Of a DNA stretch of 64,000 nt, positions 49,801 through 61,320 are shown piece after piece. The position numbers were made by a program, and so were the translations under genes. The notes below the pieces were generated by a model, which did not search any database, was not told the origin of the DNA, and worked only from the letters and a program-made list of their open reading frames with translations. The stretch spans positions 18,338,461 to 18,402,460 of the forward strand of contig NC_064548.1 in the NCBI RefSeq assembly GCF_023856365.1, given 5' to 3'. The DNA comes from Brienomyrus brachyistius. Lineage: Eukaryota; Chordata; Actinopteri; Osteoglossiformes; Mormyridae. The number at the start of each line of letters is the position of its first letter. The stretch's first letter is position 1.

Positions 49801-50488
49801 GCAGCGTTTTGCGTAGCAGCACCATCCCAAACTTGCCCTTCTCCAGCTTGAGGAAGTTCATCAGTCTGGGGATGAGCGCCGTGTCCAGCGACTCCTCTAT
49901 GATCTTGCCCTCACTGGTGATGCGCCGCACTTTACCTTCCATCTCGCCCTCCTGATGGAATAGCACAACCTGCTGAACATGCCTCTCTGCCAGCTCACAG
50001 TACACATCCGGTTTCAGGAGGGACATCATCAGGCGAAAGTAGCCATCTGAGGCATGAGGTGCAGAAATGACCAACACACGATTTTTTCCGGCAAAGTTTG
50101 CCAAGACGCTGGGAGACCGATTGCTGCTTGGCATCTGGGCCTGCCTGGGTTTGACCGCTGGTCTGGCCTCATCCTGGACCATTTCAGCTTGGCCAAGGTT
50201 TCGTTGATGGTTCTGTCTCCTCTTTAGCAGTCTGTTACGTTCCCTATCTGCAGGAGGATGGTGATCTCCCTGCAGTTCCACCAACCTCACATCTGTTCCT
50301 GAGATAGACGGAGCGTTTTCATTAACTATTCTTTTAGCCTGAGTCTGAGTATCTGAAGTCAGCCTTGGCATATATTTCCTGGCATTAAGGAAGGGTTTTG
50401 CATTTCTATCAGTCGCATTGTTTTCGGAGGCGACTCCTGTCCATGCTACGAAGAGCAGTCCAACACTAATTGCGAAAATCCCCTTCAT
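41405..50488 (-). CDS. ccdc80: coiled-coil domain-containing 80 family protein, complete
   Basis: CCDC80 (DRO1/URB) is a secreted matrix-associated protein involved in cell adhesion and adipocyte differentiation; in zebrafish family members act in muscle. Seven minus-strand exons join in frame: 50488-48734, 48479-48323, 46358-46222, 44850-44699, 43575-43472, 42602-42519, 41727-41405 (2,712 bp, 903 aa; human 950). The start ATG at 50488 opens a signal peptide (MKGIFAISVGLLFVAWTGVA); the frame stays open upstream but only this Met gives a secretory start. Three P-DUDES (DUF4174) domains are visible: about 127-275 (NFAGKNRVLVISAPHASDGY), from about 575 (SRRRLL then LITSPTEEHRMYVQQRDEYLE) and the C-terminal third (FRWRRRIFIISSPSDEEWAY, then QISPEYFSMLLVGKDGNVKSW). 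Between the first two lie a threonine-rich mucin-like run (about 311-367) and a lysine-rich segment (about 500-565). The C-terminus is rich in Gly, Tyr and His. Whether it is ccdc80 itself or a ccdc80-like paralogue cannot be settled here. Confidence 0.93.
41836..42300 (-). mobile_element. truncated Tc1-like transposon in ccdc80 intron 6
   Basis: The left end TACTGCCTGGCCAAAAAAAA is a Tc1-type inverted-repeat end. On the minus strand the adjoining sequence reads as the degraded C-terminal part of a transposase (IVKEWFREHEESFSHMNWPP, then SLDLNPTESL), with stop codons. The N-terminal two thirds and the other end are missing. Confidence 0.85.
42715..42860 (+). mobile_element. tRNA-derived SINE fragment in ccdc80 intron 5
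   Basis: A tRNA-like head (GGTGAGCAGCTCCGCAGGCAAAG, GGAACCCCAGCC) is followed by GGGGCCTTGAGCAAGGTCCTTAACGC, the conserved body of a fish tRNA SINE. The sequence lies between exons 6 and 5 of ccdc80. Confidence 0.55.
43819..43848. repeat. (AT)n microsatellite
   Basis: About 30 bp of TA dinucleotides in a ccdc80 intron. Confidence 0.95.
43891..44164 (+). mobile_element. 5'-truncated GGATGG-tailed SINE
   Basis: Carries the body and tail (GTTCTCCCCATGTCGTC, CCCACAGTCCAAAAACATGC, GGATAGGCTCCGGACCCC, AGGATAAGCGGTTTGG) but lacks the tRNA head. It ends in six GGAT units. It lies in a ccdc80 intron. Confidence 0.9.
44987..45480 (-). mobile_element. LINE reverse-transcriptase remnant
   Basis: On the minus strand two frames carry non-LTR retrotransposon motifs: LNIAWTLGT-type (LFNIAWTLGTVPLDWRTEVV, RGITLLSLPAKVY) and LDQLFNLTRILE, CMCFVDWERAND. 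They are joined by an internal deletion to a 3' end reading LAWERLGIPLVELEEVAGER. The 3' tail is AGGATAAGCAGCTCAGAATGG. It is frameshifted and 5'-truncated, a dead copy inside a ccdc80 intron. Confidence 0.85.
46719..47074 (+). mobile_element. near full-length GGATGG-tailed SINE
   Basis: A tRNA-derived head (A box TGGTGCAGTGGTTAGCA, B box GGGTTCGAGTCTC) is followed by the body shared with 59651-60000 and a GGATGGATG tail. It lies in a ccdc80 intron. Confidence 0.93.
47193..47231. repeat. interrupted (GT)n microsatellite
   Basis: About 39 bp of TG/TCTG-type dinucleotides in a ccdc80 intron. Confidence 0.85.
47389..47612. mobile_element. second copy of the f5-intron MITE
   Basis: Shares the inner sequence of 24851-25085 (CTTACTTAATGCA, TGTACTGATCC, TTCATCAGTAA, TCATGATTTGTTCTTAAGTAG) and weak inverted ends (TGTAACATTTTATTTGAAAGG and GTGTTACC). 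It is older than the f5 copy. It lies in a ccdc80 intron. Confidence 0.65.
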
Positions 50489-51260
50489 TTCCCCACTGCG
50501 ATAAATAATAGCCCACTGAAAATGAAATATATCATGTGGGGAGCGTTGGGCTTCAGAATTTATCGCTTTGTTTGTGGGGGGGAAAAAACTTGTAAACTGG
50601 CCGAAATAAAAATTCTGTAATACAGTGGTACAAATGTAACTCCCTCCAATACGCAAGCAGAAGGGAACTCCGCTAAGTCATGGTGAACAGCACGAAAGAA
50701 GAACAGATGCAATGAACAGACCACAGCGTTTTAAATGTTATGCGAACTTACAGGCATACAAAACAATGCTTGGCATTCAAAATTTCACAAAACATAGTCG
50801 CCTATTTATGCAATTTTAAAAAAGCATATATTTTGTTAACTAAGAAAATCAACATTCTGTGAGTAACTAGCAGTTTACCGGCCGATGTCAAAAAGTTCCT
50901 CTTTCTTTGTATCCGTGTAATCCATTAAATCCGCTATTTTGCAATTCTTCGCGTAAACATGATGCCTAAGCTTGAAACGTGAATCAAAATTTTAAAAAGT
51001 AACGTTGCGCAACTAATTCATCTCGTCTTGATTCTTTTGCCCTCCCGACTTTTGGAAGCTATCCCAAGAATGCGAAGAAAGCCACAAGCTCCATGCCCTC
51101 TGCCGAGCAGAAACAAGGACCGACCGCGGGAGAGAAGCGCAACACAGAAGGGGAGAAGAACAAACCCCACTACCCGCGGCCACCCCGCCTACAGTGGGCC
51201 GAGATTTATTTCCCAGGGGTCCGTGCAAGAGTCTGCAAGTTATTCTGCAATTTTATTTTA
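50489..51260 (-). promoter_or_regulatory. ccdc80 5' region, possible non-coding exon 1
   Basis: Just upstream of the start codon on the minus strand the sequence TTTATCGCAG could be a splice acceptor, 9 bp before the ATG. That would place a non-coding first exon further upstream, as in human CCDC80. The GC-rich, CpG-containing block at about 51040-51225 is the best candidate for promoter and exon 1. No TATA box is obvious. This is inference. Confidence 0.35.
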
Positions 51261-51564
51261 ATTGATTAGTGGGTTTAAATAAATAGCCATCGTTTATTTA
51301 CACGAACCTTTACATGCGATTAAATATTTTACGTCACATAAGGACTCTGTTTTAAACGTTCAAATCAGTACATGATATTCTTAATGGACATCTAAAAAAT
51401 GGTCTTTTACGGACTTCAACTCTGCATTCAGAAATAGATTTTTACGTTAACGTTATATGAGTTGGCAACACTGGTCAGCAGTGGCCCTATACATCTGTTG
51501 ACTTAAAGAGGGACAAATGCTTCCATTATGCTGTCCACATTTAACTATGAAGTCCACTATGTTA

Positions 51565-51566
<2 letters not shown>

Positions 51567-51661
<95 letters not shown>
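51567..51661. repeat. (TATC)n microsatellite
   Basis: About 23 uninterrupted TATC units, likely highly polymorphic. Confidence 0.98.
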
Positions 51662-54600
51662 TTTCTTCATATATTTCTATAGACACAACATTACAGGCTG
51701 GTCACTTCTGTTTCCTTAGTCACATGTCCTTTTGGGGTTTTAAGAAAAGCGTTTTAGCCTGAATGAAAACACCCTGCTTCTGGTGCCAAATTACTTAGAA
51801 CTTTCCCTGGAAAGCATCCAGTGCAGTCCTAGACTCAGCCTCTGTTCCCCGCACATGCTGGATTACATACTAGGCCGTTTCTTTATGTGCTCATTGGGTG
51901 GAAACCTGACATTTCCTTTTATTGCACAAGAAATGGGAAGGACATGCGTGTTTTCAGGGTTGCAAAAACCTCTCCACGACATCAGAGAGAGGGCCCCCGG
52001 TGATCATGTGGAAACAATGCACTCATAAAATAACTGAAATCATATACCGTGAGTCATCTAACGCACATTCAGAGCAAACATTTTCCTCGATTTACTAAAC
52101 GGTTTCAGAACTCATCTGTTATGCACGAGTTAGACTGTGAACATCAAAAGGCAGGCAGGTTGTAATACGATTGATACACATTAATTATTCTGCCATTTAC
52201 CATTAGCTGAGCAGCTAATTGTTGGTTCAACTCGACAGAATAATTTCTTAAGTCTTTTGCCATTAATTGAGAAGGGATTAGTGTAGCCAGTCAAAGAGCT
52301 GACAGTGGAGAGGTACGGACTGCAATGCCTCGCCATGTTACCAGATTTGCATGAAATCATCAGCCATCGTGACTTTTAAATCAAGAATGCATTCGCTGAG
52401 TGTCTTGTGTAAATTCTCTGTCTCCAAGTAAACACCAAGCTACCCTCCATCTCCTTCACAGTGCTGATGTTTACAGCGATAAAACTATTCTAATTATATA
52501 CCAATGACCTACGTATAGAAGCAGCTGCTTTGTTTAAGTATGCTTTCCGAAAACAACGGTTAGTTCTAACTTTGAGATTTTATTGTCCAATGCATTATTA
52601 CACATGTTGCTCTAATAATCCTTTATGTAAAAATGTATTCATTGTTTTCAATTCCTCAGAGCAACCAGGAATCAGCATATAGGAACATTTAAAAATTCAA
52701 TTCCACGTCCATAGAGTCGCTCATGCTGTGTAATTTCACAAACCCATTTATTACAGACTTACAGTCTGTACAGGGTGCAGAAGAAAACCAGCTTCACTGC
52801 TTGTTCATTATTCATTTGTAGTCTAACAAGGAATAATCACTTCAAACCAGCTGAAGACCACTAGGTTTATAGAGATAAAAGTCCAATAGGTTGGGTCCAA
52901 CCTGGACTGTATACAATACAGTGGACAATGGGGGAAATTCCAACAGAAACTGAAGATCTTTCATTGTTGTACATCAAGTGGTGAAGAGCAGTAGTGAACG
53001 CATGAACTTCTACTGAGTGGAATACTGAGTTCAAAATGCAGTGATACAACAACAGGTAACAACCGGAAACCAATGCAGATTTCCAGATTGGTTTCTGATT
53101 TGCTAGTGAGTTAAAGTTAATCAGCACAAATAGCCAGATATGTTCAGTATGACATTATTAGTCCCATAAATCTTTATTGTCACATGAGGCTGTTTGCAGC
53201 TGTTATGCTTCCAACTCATTCTGCATCTCTGTTTGTAGTTTAGGATCCTTCATTTGACAGAGGTGTGAGGGTTTTCATTTTTCTAGTTTAATAGTCAGTA
53301 GGATTTCAAGTCAATAGCTGCATGCCAGAGATCCTTAACCTTTTTTGTACCATGGACCCATCTGGCAGTTTGGTGGAGCTTTGACTTGTCAATCAAAGGT
53401 CAGTCAAAATGTCTATTTTTTTCCCCACTCCTGTGCTAAATCCATCATTGGGAGGTTTACTGCCTTGGGAGACAGTTTTATGATCTTCCTTTTCACAGGT
53501 TTAAAGAAGAACCGTACACACAGATGGCATAAACAGGCACAGGGAGTCAGATGCAGGTCCGTCACTAGTAACAGATAATGACAAAATCAGGTGAAATGTA
53601 GACGGAGGAATGACTCACAGTAAGCAGACATCCTTCAACGCTTCCTGTAGGAACACATAAGAACAAGTAAGTCTTTATGTGTGACTAATGAAGAAAAGAA
53701 GATGACATACATGTTTATGGACATTAGAGATGCCCATTAACTCAATCTTTACTCATTACAAATTTATATTTATATATATAGGAGGGGGTAGTTCCCTTGG
53801 GGGCAAGAATCAAGCCCTGCCCTCCACCAGAGGCAGAGACCCTAAACCCTCCCCACAGCAAGCCAAAGTTTCTTAGGAAGGCTGCTCAAGTCACTGCACA
53901 GCCCCCTCTTACGCTAGGCCGCACCCATGTGTCATTCAGTCTACTGTAATGAGGGTGCTGTAATGAGGGGTGCATGCAAGCAAAGGTTGTACTGCACTTT
54001 CTGTTTGTACGTTCGCTACACACTGGCTGTTATCCTGTTTCTAACGCCAACATAGCAGCTTAGCTGAGGACACTATCTACCGGGTAATTACCGTCGTCCC
54101 GACAAAATGATCTTTTCTACATCTGTTAAAAAGGTTAAAGGGAATTTTTTTCAGTTTTTTTTTTACTAACATTATTAAACTGTCAAGTGCCAAGCTAGTT
54201 CAGAAATATGATACATGCTTTTGTGCATTTGTGCATGTATATACACAATGTGTGCATTTGTGCATGTATGTTTGTATATATGTATGTATATAAGTGCTTG
54301 CATCTGTGTGTCTTTAAGTTAGCATCCTTCCTGACTGACATATTTATGTAAGAGGTATTCATGGGCAAAAGACTTGCAGTAAGTTTAGAATACAGTGTAC
54401 ATACTATGTTTGCACTTAACTGATAACCTTATATGTTACGGAAGGCACATATTCAGTGAATGACATTTAAGAAAATATAACATGCCCGAAAAAGTATTTC
54501 AAGAAAAGGTTTTCTATTGTGGGGTGTTTATTTGGGATTATACCTATCTTAGGACCTGATGCACATCATGAAAAATGGGTTTGATAAACATATTTTGAGC

Positions 54601-57600
54601 ACCTCTGTACCCTCAGGGGTGTGTGCCAATGCCACGAAGACCTGGCTAGCTTGAACAAATGTATTCTAAACACGTTTTGGGGCTGACAACAATGAGTTTT
54701 GTGGGCCTCTCTCTCAGGCTTCTGGGTAATAATAAACACATGGAAGGCCTTTGCTCAGAGACAAACGTGCCTGTGAATCATGGACAAGCACTGAAAAGTG
54801 AAAAAAAAAGACATCGCATTCACAGAATTCTATACCCGTTTTATAAGACGTCGTCGTTGCATTCTATATTAATTTTTTATGTAAAATGTCCAACAATTTT
54901 CAGCAATTTCAACAATTGTTGCTTTTTAATGCAGCACCTGGCAGGCTTATGTAGCATCTCACACGCTACTTATTAAGACGAATCTGTGAGCTGTGCATCT
55001 AGTCAACCCGTATCATTCAATAGCCACATAACTATATAGCATTAGCTGTAGAATGAAATAAATCATTCTTGGGTCAAAATGGAAGCCCCAGGAAGAGATT
55101 TGAAACCGACTGCCGTCAAGTAAGTCATCTCTGTTGACTAATATACATCCAATAATAAAAAATTTAAACATCACAGAGCACTAAAACCTAACTCGCTCAG
55201 ACATCTTTGGAGAAAACTATTCTTACTTGCATTGATTACTGCAAGTCCATCCATCCATGCATCCCTGATCATGGTGTCTGTTCTAATTAGGCTGGAAGTT
55301 GCCCACAAATACCCTGGGAAAGCAGTCAAAATTTACGCACAGGTTTCAAGTATGAATTGCTTAGTTTTAGTATCATGCACCAACATTTAGGTGATCTACA
55401 TTTACTAAGATCTTACTTTTAAATTGGACAAAAGCCAGACTTCTGTTAAAGATGTTCCTGCATAGCATTGTGGGTGTTGATTGTGTAACTTTCACAGTCT
55501 AGTTTGGCCTTTGGAAAGTGTCATGGATGGTTATACAAATACACAGTAAAGTTTCCAATGACCTTTAAGGTCCTGGATGTCCTAAGGAAAAATCTGCTCA
55601 GTACTGCAGATGTAGGACTGTTGCTGCTCATAATTCCTCCACACCAGGTCTGTGGTGAGCTACAGCATTTAATCATATTTTGGACAAATTTCCAAAAGAA
55701 TCAATCACCTGATCTTATAATAGTACTTTATTTCTATCAATATTAATTTAAGCATTTTAGGTTAAAGTCCTGATTCTATAATCCAATTCTGTTTTCACTT
55801 CCGTACATCTACAATGTCTCATACATCTAATAATGATGCAGTCATTCAGTCATTCAGCATGCAGGCATGCTGTTTTCAGTTTGGTCTCTTAGTCACATGC
55901 GTTTTGTAAAGGTTTCCACATGCCAGCTTTGTCCTGCTAGATAAATTGTTAAAACAAAGGACAGGGGTATGTTTCGTGTTTCTTGTGCTTTCCGTTGTCT
56001 TTCAGGTGGGACACTTTATGTATTACACTGACATGATGGAAAGGTAATACTCTTGGAATGCAGCGGCAATATCTTTGTGTCTGTGGGGCAGAGAGATGTA
56101 AAAACTCGGATAGGACTGTTTTTCATAGCATGCAAGACTGCCAATGGCCCTAGAAGTAACTCAAACCAAAATCATTTTCAAATAAAAGGGGTTGCTTTTA
56201 AACACTCTTTTCCTTCCAAGCAGTGCAATCAGCAGTCATTATAGGACCCACTTTTGGAGCATCCACGTTCATGCAAGTACTCTTGTCTTGGAGACAACAT
56301 AATAGAAGTCATATTATCAGAGGGACTGGCATTGAAAGGGTTAACCACGCATACATGTAAGTGTTTCTTTGGAGAAGACCGACAAGCACCAAACTGGAAC
56401 CGTCTTTACCAACAGGGGCCATTATGAAAGGTGACCCCCCCCCCCCCATTGATCATTGAGCTAAACCAGCTGTCCGTCCCACAATGTTTCTACACTAATA
56501 ACATCCAGCTTCCAAACCCCACCCTCCCTGACTTGTGCCATGAAGCATGTGGTGTTGCCTCCTGTTCACAAATCAATAGAGAGAAGAGATTACACATGCA
56601 GGCTTCCAGTCACTGCTGTATTTATGGATCTCTGAGCACTTATTATCGTGGCAGTGCAGCTCGGGACATAATACAATACATATGTGCAATGAGAGGTTCG
56701 GGCCAAAGTCACTCTTCCTGTGATTCAATGCATGGTCACAGTTTGATCATTTCACACTATTTTAAATATGAATTTCTAAACCCATTTTCATCTGAGCATA
56801 AATTTTCTATGGGTCTTGGTCATATGCAATCATTTTTATTACTGATAATTTTTTTCAGTTGATATAAAAATAATAATGATTTAATGTATGCTGACAGTTA
56901 AAATGTAGTGAATTTTTCAAGTTTAAGGATCGGACGACAGGGACTTTTATTAGCACTACAGTGGTCTTAGAGATTTTCCAGAAGTTGGTTTGTTTGAGAG
57001 GTTTGAGCACAATGAATAAAACATCGCCACCTACTGGTGTCTTTCATAAATCAGTTACACAACGCCAGTTACGTATTTACAATCAGATCGATATTAATGG
57101 CGTAATCAAGTTCATGTCCTGGAGTGATGGCACCCAGAAAACTGCAGCTATTAATCGTGACACCTCTCATTAACTAGGGAAATTGGATCATGCCAAGGGA
57201 GGCTAACTAATGACTCTTCTCTCCTCGCCTTTATTTCTGAAGGGATGTCAATCGTCTGCATCTTTTGTCATGACCCGCCTCAGTTTCACAGCCTTGCCCA
57301 ACTACAAGGTCTACCCACTTAACCTTGGTCTTTCCTTTGGGATCAATATGACCTCATCCTCTTTCCATCACAATCACAATCAATACAATTAACAATGCCG
57401 CTACTGTGTCTAAAAATATGATAATTATGCGTGATTGGATCAAGCCAGGCTTGCTCTTGCCTAACATCTGTGCGTTATACTTGTGTCACAGCGAGTCATA
57501 CTTAATTTTAATGAGTGGATTTTATACGGGTGGGCTGAGGAAAGGCACGCGGAGCAATGGGAACGATAATGGAGCTGACATTTCTAATAATATTCCCCAG

Positions 57601-58129
57601 GCTCATACTGGTCCAAATGGAACAAAAGATTCAGAGGTCTGGCAGAAAACGGGGAAAGAGGGTCGAATCATCCATCTGACACGAAAGCATTTACGAATCC
57701 TATGGAGAACATGAGGTTGGGGGAGAGATTCAGATCATAAGGTAACATGTTCGATATACAGCAAGGAGAAACCGATGTCTCATGTCCACAGTTACAGCAC
57801 CGAAAAGGCGAGTTACTTTGTGAAGACTAGATATGCTTCATGAGGTGTGTAGAAACTCCAGTGTGAAAATGCTGCCATCTAGTGTTCAATTTTTCAGTAA
57901 ACTTACTGGGCTGACATTGGCAAAGCTTGTGTTCTCCGTATTTCCTGTGACATCGAAGATTATAGTAACCAAGAAATATTCTCCTGAAATATACTGCACT
58001 GATTATCCTTTTATCTGATGAGGTAGGAAGAGGTAAGGAGCGTGTACTGATTACAGCGCATTGACACACCCACCACACGATAAACCACCTCAGGGATGAG
58101 AACCTGAGTGCAACCGTGTGGCGGGTGAT
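51662..58129. other. intergenic upstream of ccdc80, no gene recognised
   Basis: No recognisable exon on either strand. Open frames (for example 54659-54976, 56431-56862, 57406-57714) lack family motifs. The stretch 52150-52300 is AT-rich with several TAATTA/ATTAAT homeodomain-type cores and 57000-57180 is unusually free of simple repeats; either could be a conserved enhancer, but one sequence cannot show it. Confidence 0.45.
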
Positions 58130-58375
58130 ATCTCAGCACCACACTACTCTAGATGGAACACTGAGTTCTTTCCAGTGGCTGGAGTGCCAGTCCTGCCACC
58201 AACCCCCAAATTTCCCTGTAAGTTGGAGGACCTGCTTGCAGGGCTGGATATTGATTAACAACATACCCATGACAAAGCAATTGCAGGTTAAGGGCTTTGC
58301 TCAGCGAAGTAGGATCACTCCTGGCATTCACAGGACTCGAACCAGCAACCTTCCGATTGCTGATATTGCTGTCTG
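58130..58375 (-). mobile_element. tRNA-derived SINE, reverse
   Basis: Contains GACTCGAACCAGCAACC (reverse of a B box) near the right end and the TTAAGGGCTTTGCTCAGC body of a common fish tRNA SINE. Confidence 0.65.
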
Positions 58376-58744
58376 AGGGGATCTGTATTTGCAGAAAATG
58401 AACAAAAGAAAAAAGTAAAATATCCTATAACTCATTCTTGTGTGAAGTCTGCATATCAAAATATACTTTTAGATACCCATGCAATATTACCATGTGATGA
58501 ATTTAAATACTTCTATCACATTATGACTGAAGACATGTCTTTAAACTGAGATGCTTCCTAAGAATGTATGTTGTCTATTGGCCTTGAAATGGTCGTCAAG
58601 CAAACAAAAGATTTTGGCTATGCTCTCAGACAGAAAGGGTTAAACAGTATCATTACAATTAATCTGGGCTAATTTGAACATGCATTTATGGTGGAAACAT
58701 ACATACATTTCTGTACTGAATTAAATGATATGATGCCTTCTAGC

Positions 58745-58847
58745 AGCCTCGTGCCCATTGCTTCCGGAATAGGCTCCGGACCCCCCACAACCCAGTAGGA
58801 TAAGCGGTTTGGAAAATGTATGGATGGATGGATGGATGGATGGATGC
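58745..58847 (+). mobile_element. strongly 5'-truncated GGATGG-tailed SINE
   Basis: Only the last 100 or so bases remain (GTGCCCATTGCTTCCGGAAT to the GGATGG tail). It is flanked by an imperfect direct repeat GATGCCTTCTA(G/A)CA, consistent with a LINE-driven truncated insertion. Confidence 0.88.
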
Positions 58848-58947
58848 CTTCTAACAATCTACAATGGATGATTATCCTGCATCGTGATTTGTTGCTTTTA
58901 TAAATTATTGTTCATCATTTGTTATTCATTGCCTAATGTTCATCGTT

Positions 58948-59090
58948 AAGAACATAAGAAATTTACAAAGGAGAGGAGGCCATTCGGTCCATCAAGCTCA
59001 TTTTGGGAGAACTTAACTAATAGCTACGTTAAAATCTTATCTAGCTCTGATTTAAAGGACCCCAGGGTTTTAGCTTGTGCTACACAAGGA
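58948..59090 (+). repeat. dispersed ray-finned-fish repeat fragment
   Basis: AAGAACATAAGAAATTTACAA, then GAGGAGGCCATTCGGTCCATC and GGACCCCAGGGTTTTAGCTTG, is a dispersed repeat I recognise from many fish genomes. The class is not assigned. Confidence 0.5.
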
Positions 59091-59650
59091 CAAGCTGCAG
59101 CCTACTTGGCTGATTGTTTTAGCACCAACCGAATGGTATCATCCTAAAACATATTGAAAGGATCCCTCACAAACAGACTGAAATGGGTTAGGCTTTGTCA
59201 AGTTCAGCTTTGCAGTGACTTTATGTTCCCTGACATTTTGTCCAGGACAAGTGACTTATTCTAAAACCAACAGCACATTGAAAGTGTCTTGGCCAACAAA
59301 AACCCGGAATTTGTAATTATTATTGTTAACTTTCTGTTTTTTTTTTTTTTTTTAAAGGTTGCAAGTGAATCAGTGTGAAAGTGAGCAGGCAGTTACATCA
59401 CCCCTGTGTGAATGGTCCGTTTCATTGCTCACCAGTTAATTGACGGTGTTAAATCTTCCTTGGTGAACCTGCCATATACATTGTGCATTTCCAAATAAAA
59501 CTTCAAGCAACAGCTCTGGGAATAACAGCGTTTCAGGTACCCATGACAGTTCTGCTTCGAATTATTTAATATGCTTGTTAATCGTTAATCATTTTCACAA
59601 AAGAGCAGAATTGACAGAGAAATAATAAAATATAATATAATATAACATAA

Positions 59651-60000
59651 GGAGTGGCATGGTGGTGCAGTGGTTAGCACTGTTGCCTCACACCTCTGTG
59701 GCCCGGGTTCGAGTCTCCGCCTGGGTCACATGTGTGTGGAGTTTGCATGTTCTCCCCATGTCATCGTGGGGTTTTCTCTGGGTACTCCGGTTTCCCCCCA
59801 CAGTCCAAAAACATGCTGAGGCTAATTGGACTTGCTAAATTGCCCATAGAAGTACATGTGTGTGTGAATGGTGTGTGAGTGTGCCCTGCGATGGGCTGGC
59901 CCCCCATCCTGGGTTGTTCCCTGCCTCATGCCCATTGTTTCCAGGATAGGCTCCGGACCCTCCGTGACCCAGTAGGATAAGCAGTTTGGAAAATGGATGG
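59651..60000 (+). mobile_element. full-length GGATGG-tailed SINE with 12-bp target duplication
   Basis: A 350-bp element with tRNA head (A box TGGTGCAGTGGTTAGCA, B box GGGTTCGAGTCTC), conserved body and short ATGGATGG tail. The flanks are the perfect 12-bp direct repeat AATATAACATAA (59639-59650 and 60001-60012). This sets both ends of the family exactly and shows a young insertion. Confidence 0.96.
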
Positions 60001-60012
60001 AATATAACATAA

Positions 60013-61139
60013 ACCAAATAGACTTGTATCCAAAGTGACCAGTTATTTCCTCCAGTTCATGCACTGTTCCTGTGTATTACAATCAGACAAGCATCGGGTG
60101 TGATCAAGCCTCACGCTTAGAGCAAAACTCGTCAGTATTCAAAAATCTCACGTGTAAGTAGTTTTTGTGACTTTACTTGGCATGTTGTGACATTGACAGG
60201 GCACACGTCATTTCACATCCTTGATAAACTTATTTATTAACATTGCCTGAATACCATGGCCTTCTTTTCAACTGTACGCATAAGCAAAGTCATTTTTCTT
60301 TTTTTATTCACGGGTTTGTGAGTCAGAGCGAGAGAATTTTAGCTTGTCTCCATGCCAAGGTACCCCTGGCCCCCTGTGACTGAAAGTTCAGTAATGACAC
60401 AGTAAGTGATGAAAGGGCGAGTCGCTTCGCTCACTCATCGTGGCACCTTTGGCACCGGCGTGTTTTTTTTTTGCCATCCTGTGAAAGGTGATGTAACCTG
60501 AGTCGATGCCTGCGACCTGTCACCTCTGAATAAGTGCATCGTACTCACAACGGCATTCGGCCATCTGGAATGACAGCTGTGAACGAGACACTTGTAGGCA
60601 TCACGCAATGGATTACAAAGCAATTTGGAAGCACACACACAATGCCACTGCTCACTAATGAAATGACACGTCCTTTTCCCACACAATTAAGGATGCATTA
60701 CAAGTGACCCAGCCCCTACAAAGCTGAGGCCATTAACTAATCAGTGCGTAAACACTTTTGTCATAATGGTCTGAGGCTACTCTCGCAACTCATCAGCAAT
60801 CTACAGGGTAATGGATATTTCTTTACATCGCTTTTAATCTCAAGATGACTGACATACACTGATGCTGGAATAACAGGGCAAGGCTACATATTCGAGAAAG
60901 TTTTTTAGGCACAGATCAAAGCTCTGTGACAGCCAGAGTATTAAACATCAATTGATGCTCTTTAATAGTCTGGATAAAAATCGTACAGCTTGGCAACACC
61001 ACCTAGTGGGACCCATTAAAGGAAGCCACTCAGACTGACTTTAGATTTTGATTGGTTCTTGATATTTATCCACACCGTTATCCAGGTTATTGCCTGATCA
61101 TTCCTGTGGAACCAGGAAATTCTACATCCATGAGACATA
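60013..61139. other. intergenic, nothing recognised
   Basis: I see no gene or clear repeat on either strand. A CTCF-like ACCACCTAGTGGGA occurs near 61000. The left half is unusually free of simple repeats. Confidence 0.4.
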
Positions 61140-61320
61140 CAGACTGGTGTGAGAAAGCTTGTGGGTCACAGCACAGGGTCAAACAGCATCCGATGACCCC
61201 TGGAACAATTTTGCGTAAAGGGCCTTGCCAAAGGGCCCAAGGCAGCATTAGCTTGCCAACCAGGGGATTTAAACCAACAACCATCTGATCACTGGTACAG
61301 AGTCCCAACGCACTGCACTA
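61140..61320 (-). mobile_element. tRNA-derived SINE, reverse, old
   Basis: Same family as 58130-58375: AAGGGCCTTGCCAAAGGGCCC body and the block TTTAAACCAACAACCATCTG, which is the decayed reverse B box. Confidence 0.55.

Noticed and set aside
51528..51762. Leu/Ser/Ile/Tyr-repeat open frame
   Set aside because: Translation of the TATC microsatellite.
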